A stretch of DNA of 64,000 bases, from assembly GCA_044235425.1 (NCBI GenBank), contig JBIIHW010000002.1, positions 124,001 through 188,000 of the forward strand, read 5' to 3'. A program made the translations under genes and the position numbers. This stretch comes from JBJSXJ01 sp044235425 (lineage in GTDB: Bacteria; Planctomycetota; Planctomycetia; Pirellulales; Pirellulaceae). How positions within the stretch are numbered: the first letter of the stretch is position 1; each line of letters opens with the position of its first letter. The notes beneath the pieces are model-generated. The model worked only from the letters and a program-made list of their open reading frames with translations. It did not search any database and was not told the DNA's origin. Positions 33,010-42,653 of the stretch are shown one piece after another.

Positions 33010-35619
33010 ATGTTCAGCTCTGGTTTATCGCTGCGCGTTGCATGGACGTTATCGGCTGGCGCCGTCTGCTCGCTGGTTAGTTGCTGGCTGGGAGGGGCGA
33101 TGGTGCTGGCGCAAACGCCCGGCACGGGGCGAGCTCCCTCGCAGGAGCAGCTTGATTTCTTCGAGTCGAAGATTCGTCCGGTTCTGGTAGAAAACTGCTA
33201 TCGCTGTCATTCCTCCAGTGAAAAGTCGGTGCGGGGAGGTTTATCGGTCGACAATCGCGAGGGGTTGCTGGCGGGTGGTGAATCAGGAGCGGCGATTGTT
33301 CCGGGTGACTTAGAGAACAGTCTGCTGTGGCAAGCGATCAACTATCGTGACTTGCGCATGCCACCCCGTGGCAAACTTCCCGATCAGGTGCTGGCCGATT
33401 TCAAAAAGTGGATCGAGATGGGGGCACCCGACCCTCGCAACAATGATGGCGTGGTCGTGCATGCCAAAGTAACGGCCGCGGATATTGAAGCGGGTAAATC
33501 GTTTTGGGCTTTCACCAAGCCTCGGCTGGTGCCACCGATCGTGCAGACACTGGATACGTGGGCGAAGACCGATATTGATCGCTATGTGGTTGCGAAGTGG
33601 GAATCGCTGGGAGTTCAGCCGGCTGATGATTGCGAACCGAATACCCTACTGCGCCGTCTGACGTTTGATTTGGTCGGCTTACCACCCACGCCCGAACAAC
33701 GTACAGAATTTCTACAGGACTGGCAGTCAAATCCCGACCAAGCGATAGGACGCTTGGCAGATCAGCTACTCGATTCACCGCAATATGGCGAGCGTTGGGG
33801 GCGTCACTGGCTCGATGTTGCTCGCTTCGCCGAAACCAGCGGTAAGGAATCGGACGTGGTGTTTCCCGATGCTTGGCGTTATCGCAATTACGTCATCAAC
33901 TCGTTTCAAAAAGACAAACCGTATGATCGCTTCATCCGCGAGCAAGTCGCTGGTGATTTGCTGCCCATTGCCAGTGATGAGCAGTGGAATGAGCAGTTGA
34001 TCGCGACCGGTTTTTTGGCGATTGGTCCAAAATCACTGACCGAACTCAGTCCCCGTCAATTTCAAGCAGACCTGATTGACGAGCAGATTGACAGTACCAC
34101 GCGAGTCGTGCTGGGATTGTCGGTTGCCTGCGCACGATGTCATGACCACAAGTTTGATCCAATCCCGCAGTCCGATTACTACGCACTTGCCGGCATCTTT
34201 CAAAGCACCGAGACGTTTTATGGAGGATCGAGTGGAGGACTTGGAGCTCGCAATCGTCACCCAACGGAATCGATACGGCTACCGGTTCAGGATGCAAGCA
34301 GCAGCCAGGCAATCATGACCGCGCAGGAGATTGCGGAGCTGAAGAAGGAGTTGCAGACACGTCAGCAGGAGCTGGTGGAAGCGCGTCGTGCGCAGCGATC
34401 GGGAGGCAATCCGCGTGGAGTGAATCCGCTCTTACTGGAGCAAATCGTTTCGCAAATTCGCGATCGGCTGAAGAACTTGGATTCCTCCGGCCATCCCATC
34501 TCGGTCTGTATGGGAGTGCAAGATCGGGAGACCATGCGAAATGCACGGATTTTAGTTCGTGGCGAGATTGACCAGCCGGCACAGGAAGTAGCCCGTGGCT
34601 TTGTACAGGTCTTGGGAAACCTACCGCCGGCGTTACCTGCGAAGAGTTCGGGGCGTCTGGAGTTAGCCAACTGGCTGGTCTCCAAGGAGAATCCGCTCAC
34701 CGCCCGCGTCATGGTCAATCGCATTTGGCAGCACCTCCTGGGGCAGGGGCTGGTGCGGGAGCCGGACAATTTCGGTGCTTCAGGACCCAAACCTACTCAC
34801 CCTGAACTTCTCGACTATCTCGCACTGCAATTCATGGATCAGGGATGGTCGGTGAAACAGGCGATTCGCGGCATCGTCACCTCGCGGGTGTATCGCTTGT
34901 CGTCGGCATATGATCCGAGTCGGTTGGAGGCTGATCCAGAGAATCATCATATTGCGCGGGGTAATGTGAAGCGATTAAGTGCTGAGGCGATCCGCGATGC
35001 GATGTTGTCGGTGAGCGGCTCGATCAACTTGAATCCTCCGGAGTCATCGATGTTTGCATCACTGGGCTCGGCGGTGATGGGACCGAATGGTCCGCAAAAT
35101 GCTCCGCTGCTCTTCGGGCCCAATGCAACGTCGGATGACAGTGTAGCCCGTTTACGAAGGCTACTCGGTGTTGTTCGGCGCAATCCGACAATCAACCAGT
35201 TGGAGATTCCCGACTATCATCGTTCGGTCTATCTGCCGATCGGAAGAAATGTGTTGCCGCGAGCCTTGGATGTTTTTGATTTTGCTGACACGAATGGTGT
35301 TACGGGAACCCGCGAAGTCTCCAATACTGCCGATCAAGCCTTGTATTTGCTCAACAATTCTTTTGTCCTTGAGCTGAGCGATAGTTTTGCGCGCCGTGTG
35401 ATGCAGGCCAGTAAAGAGCCACCGGCTCGTGTGCAACAGGCTTTTCACTTGGCATTCGGCCGCTCTGCGACCACCGATGAACTCAACGCATCCCTGAAAT
35501 TTGTGCGTCGTGCACAAGAGGGTCAGGGGCGAATCGCAAAGGACGAAGCATTGTTCAGAGCTTGGAGTCAGTTTTGCCAGTCGCTGATGGGAGCGGCCGA
35601 GTTTCGAATCGTTCAGTAA
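33010..35619 (+). CDS. Planctomycete cytochrome with DUF1549 and DUF1553 domains
   Basis: This 869-residue exported protein has a hydrophobic N-terminus (about 8-34), then a PSCyt1 cytochrome-like domain with CYRCH at 63-67 and the downstream MPPRGKLP loop. DUF1549 (PSCyt2) covers about 180-385, with TDIDRYVVAKWE, YGERWGRHWLDVARFAE and a second CxxCH (CARCHDHKFDP, C374). A linker with a short helical stretch leads to DUF1553 (PSD1), with NPLTARVMVNRIWQHLLGQG and the LRRLLGVV region before the C-terminus. The family is restricted mainly to planctomycetes and verrucomicrobia and has no confirmed biochemical role; the haem motifs suggest redox chemistry. The next gene is its usual DUF1501 partner. 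Confidence 0.92.
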   Translation: MFSSGLSLRVAWTLSAGAVCSLVSCWLGGAMVLAQTPGTGRAPSQEQLDFFESKIRPVLVENCYRCHSSSEKSVRGGLSVDNREGLLAGGESGAAIVPGDLENSLLWQAINYRDLRMPPRGKLPDQVLADFKKWIEMGAPDPRNNDGVVVHAKVTAADIEAGKSFWAFTKPRLVPPIVQTLDTWAKTDIDRYVVAKWESLGVQPADDCEPNTLLRRLTFDLVGLPPTPEQRTEFLQDWQSNPDQAIGRLADQLLDSPQYGERWGRHWLDVARFAETSGKESDVVFPDAWRYRNYVINSFQKDKPYDRFIREQVAGDLLPIASDEQWNEQLIATGFLAIGPKSLTELSPRQFQADLIDEQIDSTTRVVLGLSVACARCHDHKFDPIPQSDYYALAGIFQSTETFYGGSSGGLGARNRHPTESIRLPVQDASSSQAIMTAQEIAELKKELQTRQQELVEARRAQRSGGNPRGVNPLLLEQIVSQIRDRLKNLDSSGHPISVCMGVQDRETMRNARILVRGEIDQPAQEVARGFVQVLGNLPPALPAKSSGRLELANWLVSKENPLTARVMVNRIWQHLLGQGLVREPDNFGASGPKPTHPELLDYLALQFMDQGWSVKQAIRGIVTSRVYRLSSAYDPSRLEADPENHHIARGNVKRLSAEAIRDAMLSVSGSINLNPPESSMFASLGSAVMGPNGPQNAPLLFGPNATSDDSVARLRRLLGVVRRNPTINQLEIPDYHRSVYLPIGRNVLPRALDVFDFADTNGVTGTREVSNTADQALYLLNNSFVLELSDSFARRVMQASKEPPARVQQAFHLAFGRSATTDELNASLKFVRRAQEGQGRIAKDEALFRAWSQFCQSLMGAAEFRIVQ

Positions 35620-35674
35620 GTCCACTGCAGCTGTTCAACGCCCCTTACTACTTTTGACACGACGAGTATTCAGC

Positions 35675-37090
35675 ATGTTTTCCCGACGAGAGATTCTGCG
35701 TACCGTATCGGCAGGTTTTGGATATCTGGCATTTGCCGGCTTAAGCACCATGCAAACTCGGTGTGTGCTCGGTGAGGATGGTGCCGACGATGGGGCAGTA
35801 TCCTCGCATGCTCTCGCTCCGAAGGCACCTCATTTCACGGCTCGTGCAAAGCGCGTGATTTTTCTTTGCATGCAAGGTGGCCCCTCGCATCTGGATACAT
35901 TTGATTACAAACCAAAGCTGGGGGCCGATGAAGGAAAGACGGGGCGACGTGGTGGACAGCTCATGGCTTCTCCCTGGAAGTTTCAGCAGCGTGGCGAGAG
36001 TGGACTGTGGATATCAGAGCTGTTTCCGGAACTTGGCAAACAAGCGGACTCCATGTGTCTGCTCCGTTCGATGCATTGCGACCAGCCGATCCATCCACGA
36101 GCGATGACGCAAATGCATACGGGCAACGCGCAGTTTGTTCGGCCCTCGCTGGGTGCTTGGACTCTTTATGGTCTTGGCACGGAGAATGAAAATCTGCCAG
36201 GTTTCGTGGCACTCAATCCGCAAGCGACGGCGGTGCAGAATTATGGGAACGCGTTTCTGCCGGCGATCTATCAAGGAACCAAGGTAGGACGACCGCAAGG
36301 GCCACGACCTGGTTTGGCACGAAATATTCCACGAGATGCTGGTGACGCAGCGGTGCCGGATATTTCCAATCCGCGGCTCAATCGGCAGGCACAGCGAGCG
36401 CAGCTCGATTTCATCCAGCAACTCAATCAGACGAAGCTGGGCCGTGATGTGATGGAGCCCAATGTGGAAGGTGTGATCGAATCGTACGAGCTGGCATTTC
36501 GGATGCAGGATGCCTTGCCACAGTTGATGGATTTGGGCGGTGAGTCGGAGAAAACACTAGCCATGTATGGGATCAATGAGAATCCCACGGACGGATTTGG
36601 ACGGCAATGTTTGCTCGCGCGGCGATTCGTCGAAGCGGGTGTGCGGTTTGTGGAATTGAATCATGGCAACTGGGATCACCATCTGCGTCTGCGCGAGCAG
36701 TTGCCGACCAAATGTAGTGAGATCGATAAGCCAATCGCGGGGCTGTTGACCGATCTTCGGCAGCGCGGACTGCTCGATCAGACACTCGTCATTTGGGGCG
36801 GCGAATTTGGACGGACACCGGATGCTCAGAACGGAGACGGGCGTGATCACAACAACAAAGGCTATACGACTTGGATGGCAGGGGGCGGCGTACGAGGGGG
36901 TTTCAGTTATGGTGCGACCGACGATCATGGTCGCGAGGCTGTTGAGGATAAATGTCATATTCATGACTGGCATGCGACGATTTTGCACCTGCTGGGACTG
37001 GACCACGAACGATTGACCTATCGTTATGCCGGCCGTAACTTCCGCCTCACCGATGTCTACGGTGAGGTGATTAAAAAGATCTCTACCTAG
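35675..37090 (+). CDS. DUF1501 protein with twin-arginine-type signal (partner of DUF1549/1553 cytochrome)
   Basis: This 471-residue protein starts at ATG 35675. The N-terminus (SRREILRTVSAGFGYLAFAG) is a twin-arginine-type export signal. DUF1501 belongs to the alkaline phosphatase/sulfatase-like superfamily. Visible blocks are FLCMQGGPSHLDTFDYKP near residue 67, WGGEFGRTPDAQNGDGRDHN in the last third, and a final DWHATILHLLGLDHERLTY. The superfamily usually binds two metals through Asp/His residues; the DH and HD pairs here would fit, but no activity is established. It follows the DUF1549/DUF1553 gene by 55 bases, the typical pairing. Confidence 0.92.
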   Translation: MFSRREILRTVSAGFGYLAFAGLSTMQTRCVLGEDGADDGAVSSHALAPKAPHFTARAKRVIFLCMQGGPSHLDTFDYKPKLGADEGKTGRRGGQLMASPWKFQQRGESGLWISELFPELGKQADSMCLLRSMHCDQPIHPRAMTQMHTGNAQFVRPSLGAWTLYGLGTENENLPGFVALNPQATAVQNYGNAFLPAIYQGTKVGRPQGPRPGLARNIPRDAGDAAVPDISNPRLNRQAQRAQLDFIQQLNQTKLGRDVMEPNVEGVIESYELAFRMQDALPQLMDLGGESEKTLAMYGINENPTDGFGRQCLLARRFVEAGVRFVELNHGNWDHHLRLREQLPTKCSEIDKPIAGLLTDLRQRGLLDQTLVIWGGEFGRTPDAQNGDGRDHNNKGYTTWMAGGGVRGGFSYGATDDHGREAVEDKCHIHDWHATILHLLGLDHERLTYRYAGRNFRLTDVYGEVIKKIST

Positions 37091-37349
37091 GCGCTGTGCG
37101 CCGCGACCCGCGCTCCCACCGCGTTTAGGTTCCATCTAGCGCTGGATAACAGCCCACGGTCTTGAATCGCCACACTGGAAACGAGCGATCGGGACAGGTG
37201 TGAACGGGGACCGACCTGTCTGGGAATTGGCTGATTCAACTAGATTCAGCCTCCGAATCAGGTACAGTGAGTGGACGCTTTGGCTATGGCCAAGAGCGAT
37301 TCAGTTCCAGAGCTCGTGTGCGCTCCACGGACACAAGGAAATCGAATTC

Positions 37350-39827
37350 ATGCGTAGTCGTTGTCAGGTGCTGCCAGTCAGTGCTCTGTTGGTCCTTTGC
37401 TTACAAGCCAGTAGCGGGCCTTGGCCCTGGGGTGGCTCCTCGACAGGGGTCGTGCAGGGTGCCGAGTCGTTTGAAGCGTTTCTCACGAAGCACTGCGTCC
37501 GTTGTCATGGCGCTCAAAAAGAGGAAGGAGACATTCGGTTCGACAAGTTGTCCCGCGATTTCAAAGCTGGGCTCGATACCCATCACTGGGCCGAGGCACT
37601 CGACAAAATCAACAGCGGTGCCATGCCGCCCAAAAAGGAACCGCAACCAACTCAGCGGGAAATCGCTGAGTTCGTCGCCCATTTGGATGCGCGTCTGAAA
37701 GAAGGTCGAGCCGCCCGCATGGCAGCTCGACCCGCCGTTGCTCATTATCGACTGAGTCGTCGCGAGTATCAAAACTCCGTCTACGATCTCCTCGGAGTCC
37801 GCTACGATCCGGCCAAGCCCGGGGAATTGAATGAAGATACGCTCTGGCATGGTTTTGAACGCATCGGCTCCGAGTTGTCGCTGTCTGCCTCGCATGTGGA
37901 TCGCTACTATCGAGCGGCCGGGCTGGTGCTAGATCGAGCCTTTCCGGCAGTGTCGAGCGAGACGCGTAAGGTGCGCAAGACGGCAGCTGAACTACGATAT
38001 GGCGGTGGCAAGAGTCAGCAGGAGATCCTTGACCGGTTCGAGATCAAGCGACCTCTGCGGTTCTTATTGTATCCAGGTACGGTTCACCAGGCGTTCACCG
38101 CAAATTGGTTTGGGAATACAGGACCCGAGCACAGTGGACTTTACAAAGTGCGGATTCAAGCGAGCGGTATTCGTCCGCCGGGTGGTCAAATCGCACACCT
38201 CAGTATCGGCAAACGCACGGGTGAAGAAACCGTCGATGGGCTCATCGAATTCGATATTACCGCACCTGAGGATCAACCACAGGTTCATGAATTCGAAGTC
38301 TTTTTAGAGATGCCTATCTCGCTGGACTTCTGTGTCGTAGCAACGGATGTGATCGATCGGCGTGGTGGTGCTGCGTTCCGTAATGCACTCAACAGCAGCA
38401 GCTACCTCTTCACTCATAGCCGAGATACTCGTCTGTTAACGCCCAACGCGCCGCAGATGTTTGACGAGCAGGGGCAGGGGTTGTTTTCGACCGTGCTGAT
38501 CGATTGGATTGAGTGGGAAGGACCGCTGCAAACCGAGGAAGAAAAGGCACGGCGCAAGGGTCTGATGCCGCCCGACGATGCCACACCGGAAATGGTCATG
38601 GAGCACTTGCATCGTTTTGCCGAACGAGCCTGGCGCCGACCCGTAAAGCAGGAAGAGCTCGCCAACTACCTGCAAGCTTATCGCGTGGAACGCGAGGCGG
38701 GTGAGAAGATGGCCGAGGCTTATCGCGTGGCGCTGCAAGGAGTGCTGACGTCACGGCATTTTATTTATCTCGTGGAAGGCGAGCCGAACGCTCGGCCCCG
38801 ATTGAATGATGCCGAGTTGGCAACTCGGCTCTCTTACTTTCTTTGGAGCTCGATGCCCGATGAGGGCTTGTTCGCTGCGGCTCGTGATGGTGCCCTGCAA
38901 GGTGAGGGGCTAAGAAAAGAAGTTGATCGCCTGCTGGCGGATGGCAAAGCGAATCGCTTTGTCGACGACTTCGTGCGCCAGTGGCTCCAGCTCCACCGAC
39001 TTGGCATGTTCCCGCCCGACAGAAAACTTTATCCCAGCTATGATGCATGGTTAGAGACGAGTCTGCGAGCAGAACCGGTAGAGTATTTTCGCGAGCTGTT
39101 CATCAAGAATCTTTCCGTCGATCAGTTTATCGATTCGGACTGGACGATGGCCAACGCGCGGCTGTGCGAATTCTATGGGCTACCGGCACCGAAGAGCGGT
39201 GGCTTTCAGCGCGTCACACTCAAGCCAGAGGATCATCGAGGAGGGCTATTGGCGATGGGAGGGGTGTTGGGACTGACCTCCGATGGCACTCGCCATCGTC
39301 CCGTTCATCGTGGGGTTTGGGTGAGTGAAGTGTTGTTCGCCAAGACTCCACCTTCGCCGCCGGCGAATGTTGATCCCATTGAGCCGAATCCACCCGATAG
39401 TCCGAAAGCGACGATTCGGCAGAAGATTGAAGCTCATCGTAGTAATGCGAGTTGTGCTGCCTGTCATGAGCGGATCGATCATTATGGAATTGCGTGGGAT
39501 CACTATGATGCAGTTGGACAGTGGCGCACGCGGGAGAAAGTCGCCAAGGGCTTAGGCGAAGATCCGCCCATCGACGCCTCGGGAGTCATGCCCGATGGTC
39601 GCCGCTTTCAAGACTCCGTCCAATTCAAGCAGCTCTTGCTGGAAGATCGGGAAAAAATCGCCCAAGCATTTGTCGAGCATCTTTGTACCTATGCGCTGCG
39701 TCGAGTGCTTACGGTGGATGATCAGGACGATTTGAAGGCGATTATGGTGGAAGCCCAAAAGAGTCAATTTCGGGTACAAGATATCATTCGAGCCATAGCC
39801 TTGTCCGATTTAATGAAGAAGCGTTAG
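37350..39827 (+). CDS. Planctomycete cytochrome with DUF1587/1592/1588/1585 domains (copy A)
   Basis: This 825-residue exported protein starts at ATG 37350 with AAGGAA 9 bases upstream; the frame is open from 37200. A signal peptide (VLPVSALLVLCLQASS) precedes a PSCyt1 domain with CVRCH at C49 and the MPPKKEPQP loop. Then follow DUF1587 (HYRLSRREYQNSVYDLLGV), DUF1592 (AERAWRRPVKQEEL and LATRLSYFLWSSMPDE), DUF1588 (DSDWTMANARLCEFYGL) and DUF1585, with CAACHERIDHYG at C702 and YALRRVLTVDD. The next gene, 62 bases on, is the DUF1552 partner. The domain order is the same as in the genes at 48935 and 51645. No biochemical function is established. Confidence 0.92.
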   Translation: MRSRCQVLPVSALLVLCLQASSGPWPWGGSSTGVVQGAESFEAFLTKHCVRCHGAQKEEGDIRFDKLSRDFKAGLDTHHWAEALDKINSGAMPPKKEPQPTQREIAEFVAHLDARLKEGRAARMAARPAVAHYRLSRREYQNSVYDLLGVRYDPAKPGELNEDTLWHGFERIGSELSLSASHVDRYYRAAGLVLDRAFPAVSSETRKVRKTAAELRYGGGKSQQEILDRFEIKRPLRFLLYPGTVHQAFTANWFGNTGPEHSGLYKVRIQASGIRPPGGQIAHLSIGKRTGEETVDGLIEFDITAPEDQPQVHEFEVFLEMPISLDFCVVATDVIDRRGGAAFRNALNSSSYLFTHSRDTRLLTPNAPQMFDEQGQGLFSTVLIDWIEWEGPLQTEEEKARRKGLMPPDDATPEMVMEHLHRFAERAWRRPVKQEELANYLQAYRVEREAGEKMAEAYRVALQGVLTSRHFIYLVEGEPNARPRLNDAELATRLSYFLWSSMPDEGLFAAARDGALQGEGLRKEVDRLLADGKANRFVDDFVRQWLQLHRLGMFPPDRKLYPSYDAWLETSLRAEPVEYFRELFIKNLSVDQFIDSDWTMANARLCEFYGLPAPKSGGFQRVTLKPEDHRGGLLAMGGVLGLTSDGTRHRPVHRGVWVSEVLFAKTPPSPPANVDPIEPNPPDSPKATIRQKIEAHRSNASCAACHERIDHYGIAWDHYDAVGQWRTREKVAKGLGEDPPIDASGVMPDGRRFQDSVQFKQLLLEDREKIAQAFVEHLCTYALRRVLTVDDQDDLKAIMVEAQKSQFRVQDIIRAIALSDLMKKR

Positions 39828-39889
39828 GCCTGGATTTGGGCTTTTGGTTGCTGCAAGCCCATCCCAGGAAAATATCCAGGAGAATGACG

Positions 39890-41248
39890 ATGAGTAACTT
39901 TCTGTCGCAGTCATGGTTAATCAATCGCCGACATGCATTGAGAGCCATGGGCACCTGCATCTCTCTGCCATTTCTCGAGTGCATGGTGCCGCTGCGTGCC
40001 GCGGAGCAGGCGACGGCGATGCCAAAGCGGAGTGCGTTCATCTATCTGGCCAATGGAGTGCATTCGCTCAATTATCAAATCACCACGGCTGGCAAGGATT
40101 ATCAGTTCTCGCGATCGCTCCAGCCGCTGGAAAAGCATCGTCAGGCAATCACGCCGATCAGCGGACTCCATCATCCGGGAGCACTCAGTCATCATCACAA
40201 TTGCATTTCGGTTTGGCTTACGGGAGGTAAGCTCGGCCCTTCCGACAAAAACACGATCTCAGTTGATCAGAAAATGGCTGAGGTTACTGCCAAGCACACT
40301 CGCTACCCCTCGCTCGAAGTTGCACTCACTGGCGATTCACTGGGCTGGACCGCCGACGGGGTGCGACTGCCGGCGATGCGGCGTTGCAGCGAGATCTTCG
40401 CGTCGCTTTTTGAGTCTCCGAAGGGAGGCACCGCTGCTCAGCGCCGCGCGCTGCGCCGCAAGGGAAGCGTGCTCGATGCCAATCTGGCAGAGGTGCGTCG
40501 TATCGAGCAGGCAATGGGGGCGGCGGATAAAGGGCGGTTAGATCAGTATTTGACGTCGGTCCGTGAAGCTGAGGTGCGCACGCGTCGAGCGGATTCGTGG
40601 CTCGACACTCCACTTCCCACTCTGGCAGAATCTGATCGTCAGCGAACCAATCGTGATATTCCTCAGACTCAAGCGGGGGATTATTTTCGTACGGTTTATG
40701 ACTTAATTGTGCTGGCGTTTCAGACGGATGTGACTCGTGTGGCAACCTTTAGTTTGGGAGGCGAGGGCGATGCGTTTTCGATTCCCGAGATCGGAATAAG
40801 TGAGTCTCGTCACCAACTCAGCCATCATGGCGGTGATCCCGGCTATATGGAAAAGCTCACAAAGTATGACACCTTCGCCATCGAGCAGTTCAGTTACTTT
40901 CTCACTCGCCTGGCAGAGACGAAAGATATTAACGGTCAGCCGATGTTAAGTACCACGATGTCTCTCTTTGGCAGCGGTATGTCGTATGGACACAGTCACG
41001 GCAACGCCAACTTACCGTTGGTGCTCGCGGGCGGCTCAGATCTTGGCCTCAAGCATGGCAGTCATCTCGACTTCAACCAAGGGCACTTCAAAGGTTATCA
41101 ACTCGACAAACCGGGTGAGCACTATACGCTGTGCAGTCGACCGGCCAATCCGAATGCTCACATGAGCAACCTGCTGCTGCTCATGGCACAGCGCATGGGC
41201 GTGGAAACAGACAAGTTTGGGGATAGTAACAAGGCGATTGAGTTATGA
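39890..41248 (+). CDS. DUF1552 protein with twin-arginine-type signal (copy A)
   Basis: This 452-residue protein starts at ATG 39890, with CCAGGAG 7 bases upstream; an earlier ATG at 39884 would leave no spacing. The N-terminus LINRRHALRAMGTCISLPFL is a twin-arginine-type signal. The DUF1552 core shows SGLHHPGALSHHHNCISVWL, an R-T-V-Y-D-L-I-V-L-A-F-Q-T-D strand-helix segment and LFGSGMSYGHSHGNANLPLV. The many conserved His/Asp residues and the overall layout recall DUF1501, but the function is unknown. Its TGA overlaps the ATG of the unknown protein H that follows (ATGA), so the two are coupled. Confidence 0.92.
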   Translation: MSNFLSQSWLINRRHALRAMGTCISLPFLECMVPLRAAEQATAMPKRSAFIYLANGVHSLNYQITTAGKDYQFSRSLQPLEKHRQAITPISGLHHPGALSHHHNCISVWLTGGKLGPSDKNTISVDQKMAEVTAKHTRYPSLEVALTGDSLGWTADGVRLPAMRRCSEIFASLFESPKGGTAAQRRALRRKGSVLDANLAEVRRIEQAMGAADKGRLDQYLTSVREAEVRTRRADSWLDTPLPTLAESDRQRTNRDIPQTQAGDYFRTVYDLIVLAFQTDVTRVATFSLGGEGDAFSIPEIGISESRHQLSHHGGDPGYMEKLTKYDTFAIEQFSYFLTRLAETKDINGQPMLSTTMSLFGSGMSYGHSHGNANLPLVLAGGSDLGLKHGSHLDFNQGHFKGYQLDKPGEHYTLCSRPANPNAHMSNLLLLMAQRMGVETDKFGDSNKAIEL

Positions 41249-42588
41249 GAGTTTCCAGGTGTTTCGCGTTCCATCCCAGGCGCGGTTCGTGGATCAATCG
41301 CTCTGACCGCTGGAGTGGCCTGTTCGTCCTGCTGTTCCTGTATCTACTGCCGACCATGGTTTCAGGTCAGCAATCCGTCGCCCAGAAACCGCCGCCTGTG
41401 GAGCCGTTTCGTCCCGAGGTGGGGAAATTCCCGCCCATGGAGAAAGCACTTGGCTATCGCGGTGAATTAGTGTTTGTCGATCATGCTAATCGGCGCGGAA
41501 GTTTGCGAGTGCAAGCGGCGGGTACCTACTTTCGTAACTCTCCGCATCCCTTCGCGCTGCTGCCTTATGGCGTTGTGCGCTATCATGGCGCACCCGCCGA
41601 TCTGCGAGATATCCCTCTGGGCACGGTGGTACACGTGCGAGGTTTTCTGCCGCCCGAGCCAAAGGTTTCGGCGGTCCCGGTACTGCCAGTCAACAATCGC
41701 GAAAACAACAATGGCTATAGTGGTGCGGGCACCGCACCGGCTGAGAATCATTTGTTGCTGTTAGAAGATGAACCAAGCTACTGCTTGCGCGAAGGATTGA
41801 TTTGGAAGCTCAAGGAAGTGGATGTGCAGAATGAGTCGGGGTTGCTCCTCGCCAGTCGCCAAGTGAAACTCGGCGAGACAAGTCAAGTGTCGGAGGAGCC
41901 GCTTTCCTTTGATGCCGCGACGCGTGTCTGGCGAGGTCGCGAATGCTTATCGATTGCGGAGTTGATCGCTGAGGGAATCTGGCCTGCGAGTGGTAAGAAA
42001 TCGCTGGGCGGCCAGAGCGTCTTGCTTGGCATCACCTGGCGTCCCACTCCCAGCGCCATCTTTACACGCTTTCATGTTTCCGATATCTGGCTCGACGATT
42101 CTTCCCTGCAGCGCGCCACGCGAAATCAAAATGAGCGGCACAAAGCCTTTATCCGCAGTCGCTGGATGGCCGCCGGAATTGATGCGGTGGAGTATGGAAA
42201 ATTTGGCCGAGCGACGGTGACGGCGACCTTGTATGGCGGGATGGATGAGACGCTCTATGTCGACTTCAAAAAAGATGCGCCGGCGCTTATGAGTGCCGTC
42301 GAGAATACGCTCAAACACACACACGGTGCTTATGGACCCGCACACATGGCTTCACGGGGCACTATTTTGGAAGTGAAGAAAAATGATGGTGCCGTGCCGT
42401 TTGGCAGCAGTGGCATTCAGATTCGCTTCGAGACGGATCTGATCATTGAAGGGCTGCGGCCGGGAAGAGTTGTTCGTGTACGGCCAGGCAACTGGCCACA
42501 GGTCGATCTGCCTCGAGAAGAATATCTCAATGACGGATCGAGCATCGAAGAACGGTTTCCTTCGCCGGCGATTTTTCCGAAATACTAG
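41245..42588 (+). CDS. Unrecognised secreted protein H, copy A
   Basis: This 447-residue protein starts inside the stop of the DUF1552 gene (ATGA overlap). A hydrophobic segment at about 27-42 (LFVLLFLYLLPTMVSG) predicts export. I do not recognise the family. Its best landmarks are shared with the gene at 47733: FALLPYGVVRYHGAPADLRD followed by IPLGTVVHVRGF in the first third, VTATLYGGMDETLYVDF in the middle, and FGSSGIQIRFETDLIIEGLR with PGRVVRVRPGNW near the end. The pattern is beta-rich and recalls OB-like or DUF1573-like folds, but that is a guess. The tight coupling to DUF1552 in both copies implies that H works with it. Confidence 0.82.
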   Translation: MRVSRCFAFHPRRGSWINRSDRWSGLFVLLFLYLLPTMVSGQQSVAQKPPPVEPFRPEVGKFPPMEKALGYRGELVFVDHANRRGSLRVQAAGTYFRNSPHPFALLPYGVVRYHGAPADLRDIPLGTVVHVRGFLPPEPKVSAVPVLPVNNRENNNGYSGAGTAPAENHLLLLEDEPSYCLREGLIWKLKEVDVQNESGLLLASRQVKLGETSQVSEEPLSFDAATRVWRGRECLSIAELIAEGIWPASGKKSLGGQSVLLGITWRPTPSAIFTRFHVSDIWLDDSSLQRATRNQNERHKAFIRSRWMAAGIDAVEYGKFGRATVTATLYGGMDETLYVDFKKDAPALMSAVENTLKHTHGAYGPAHMASRGTILEVKKNDGAVPFGSSGIQIRFETDLIIEGLRPGRVVRVRPGNWPQVDLPREEYLNDGSSIEERFPSPAIFPKY

Positions 42589-42653
42589 GAATTCGCCAGG
42601 TAACAACGAGGTGTGATAATGATGGAACCTTGGCTGACTCGGAGAACGGATTA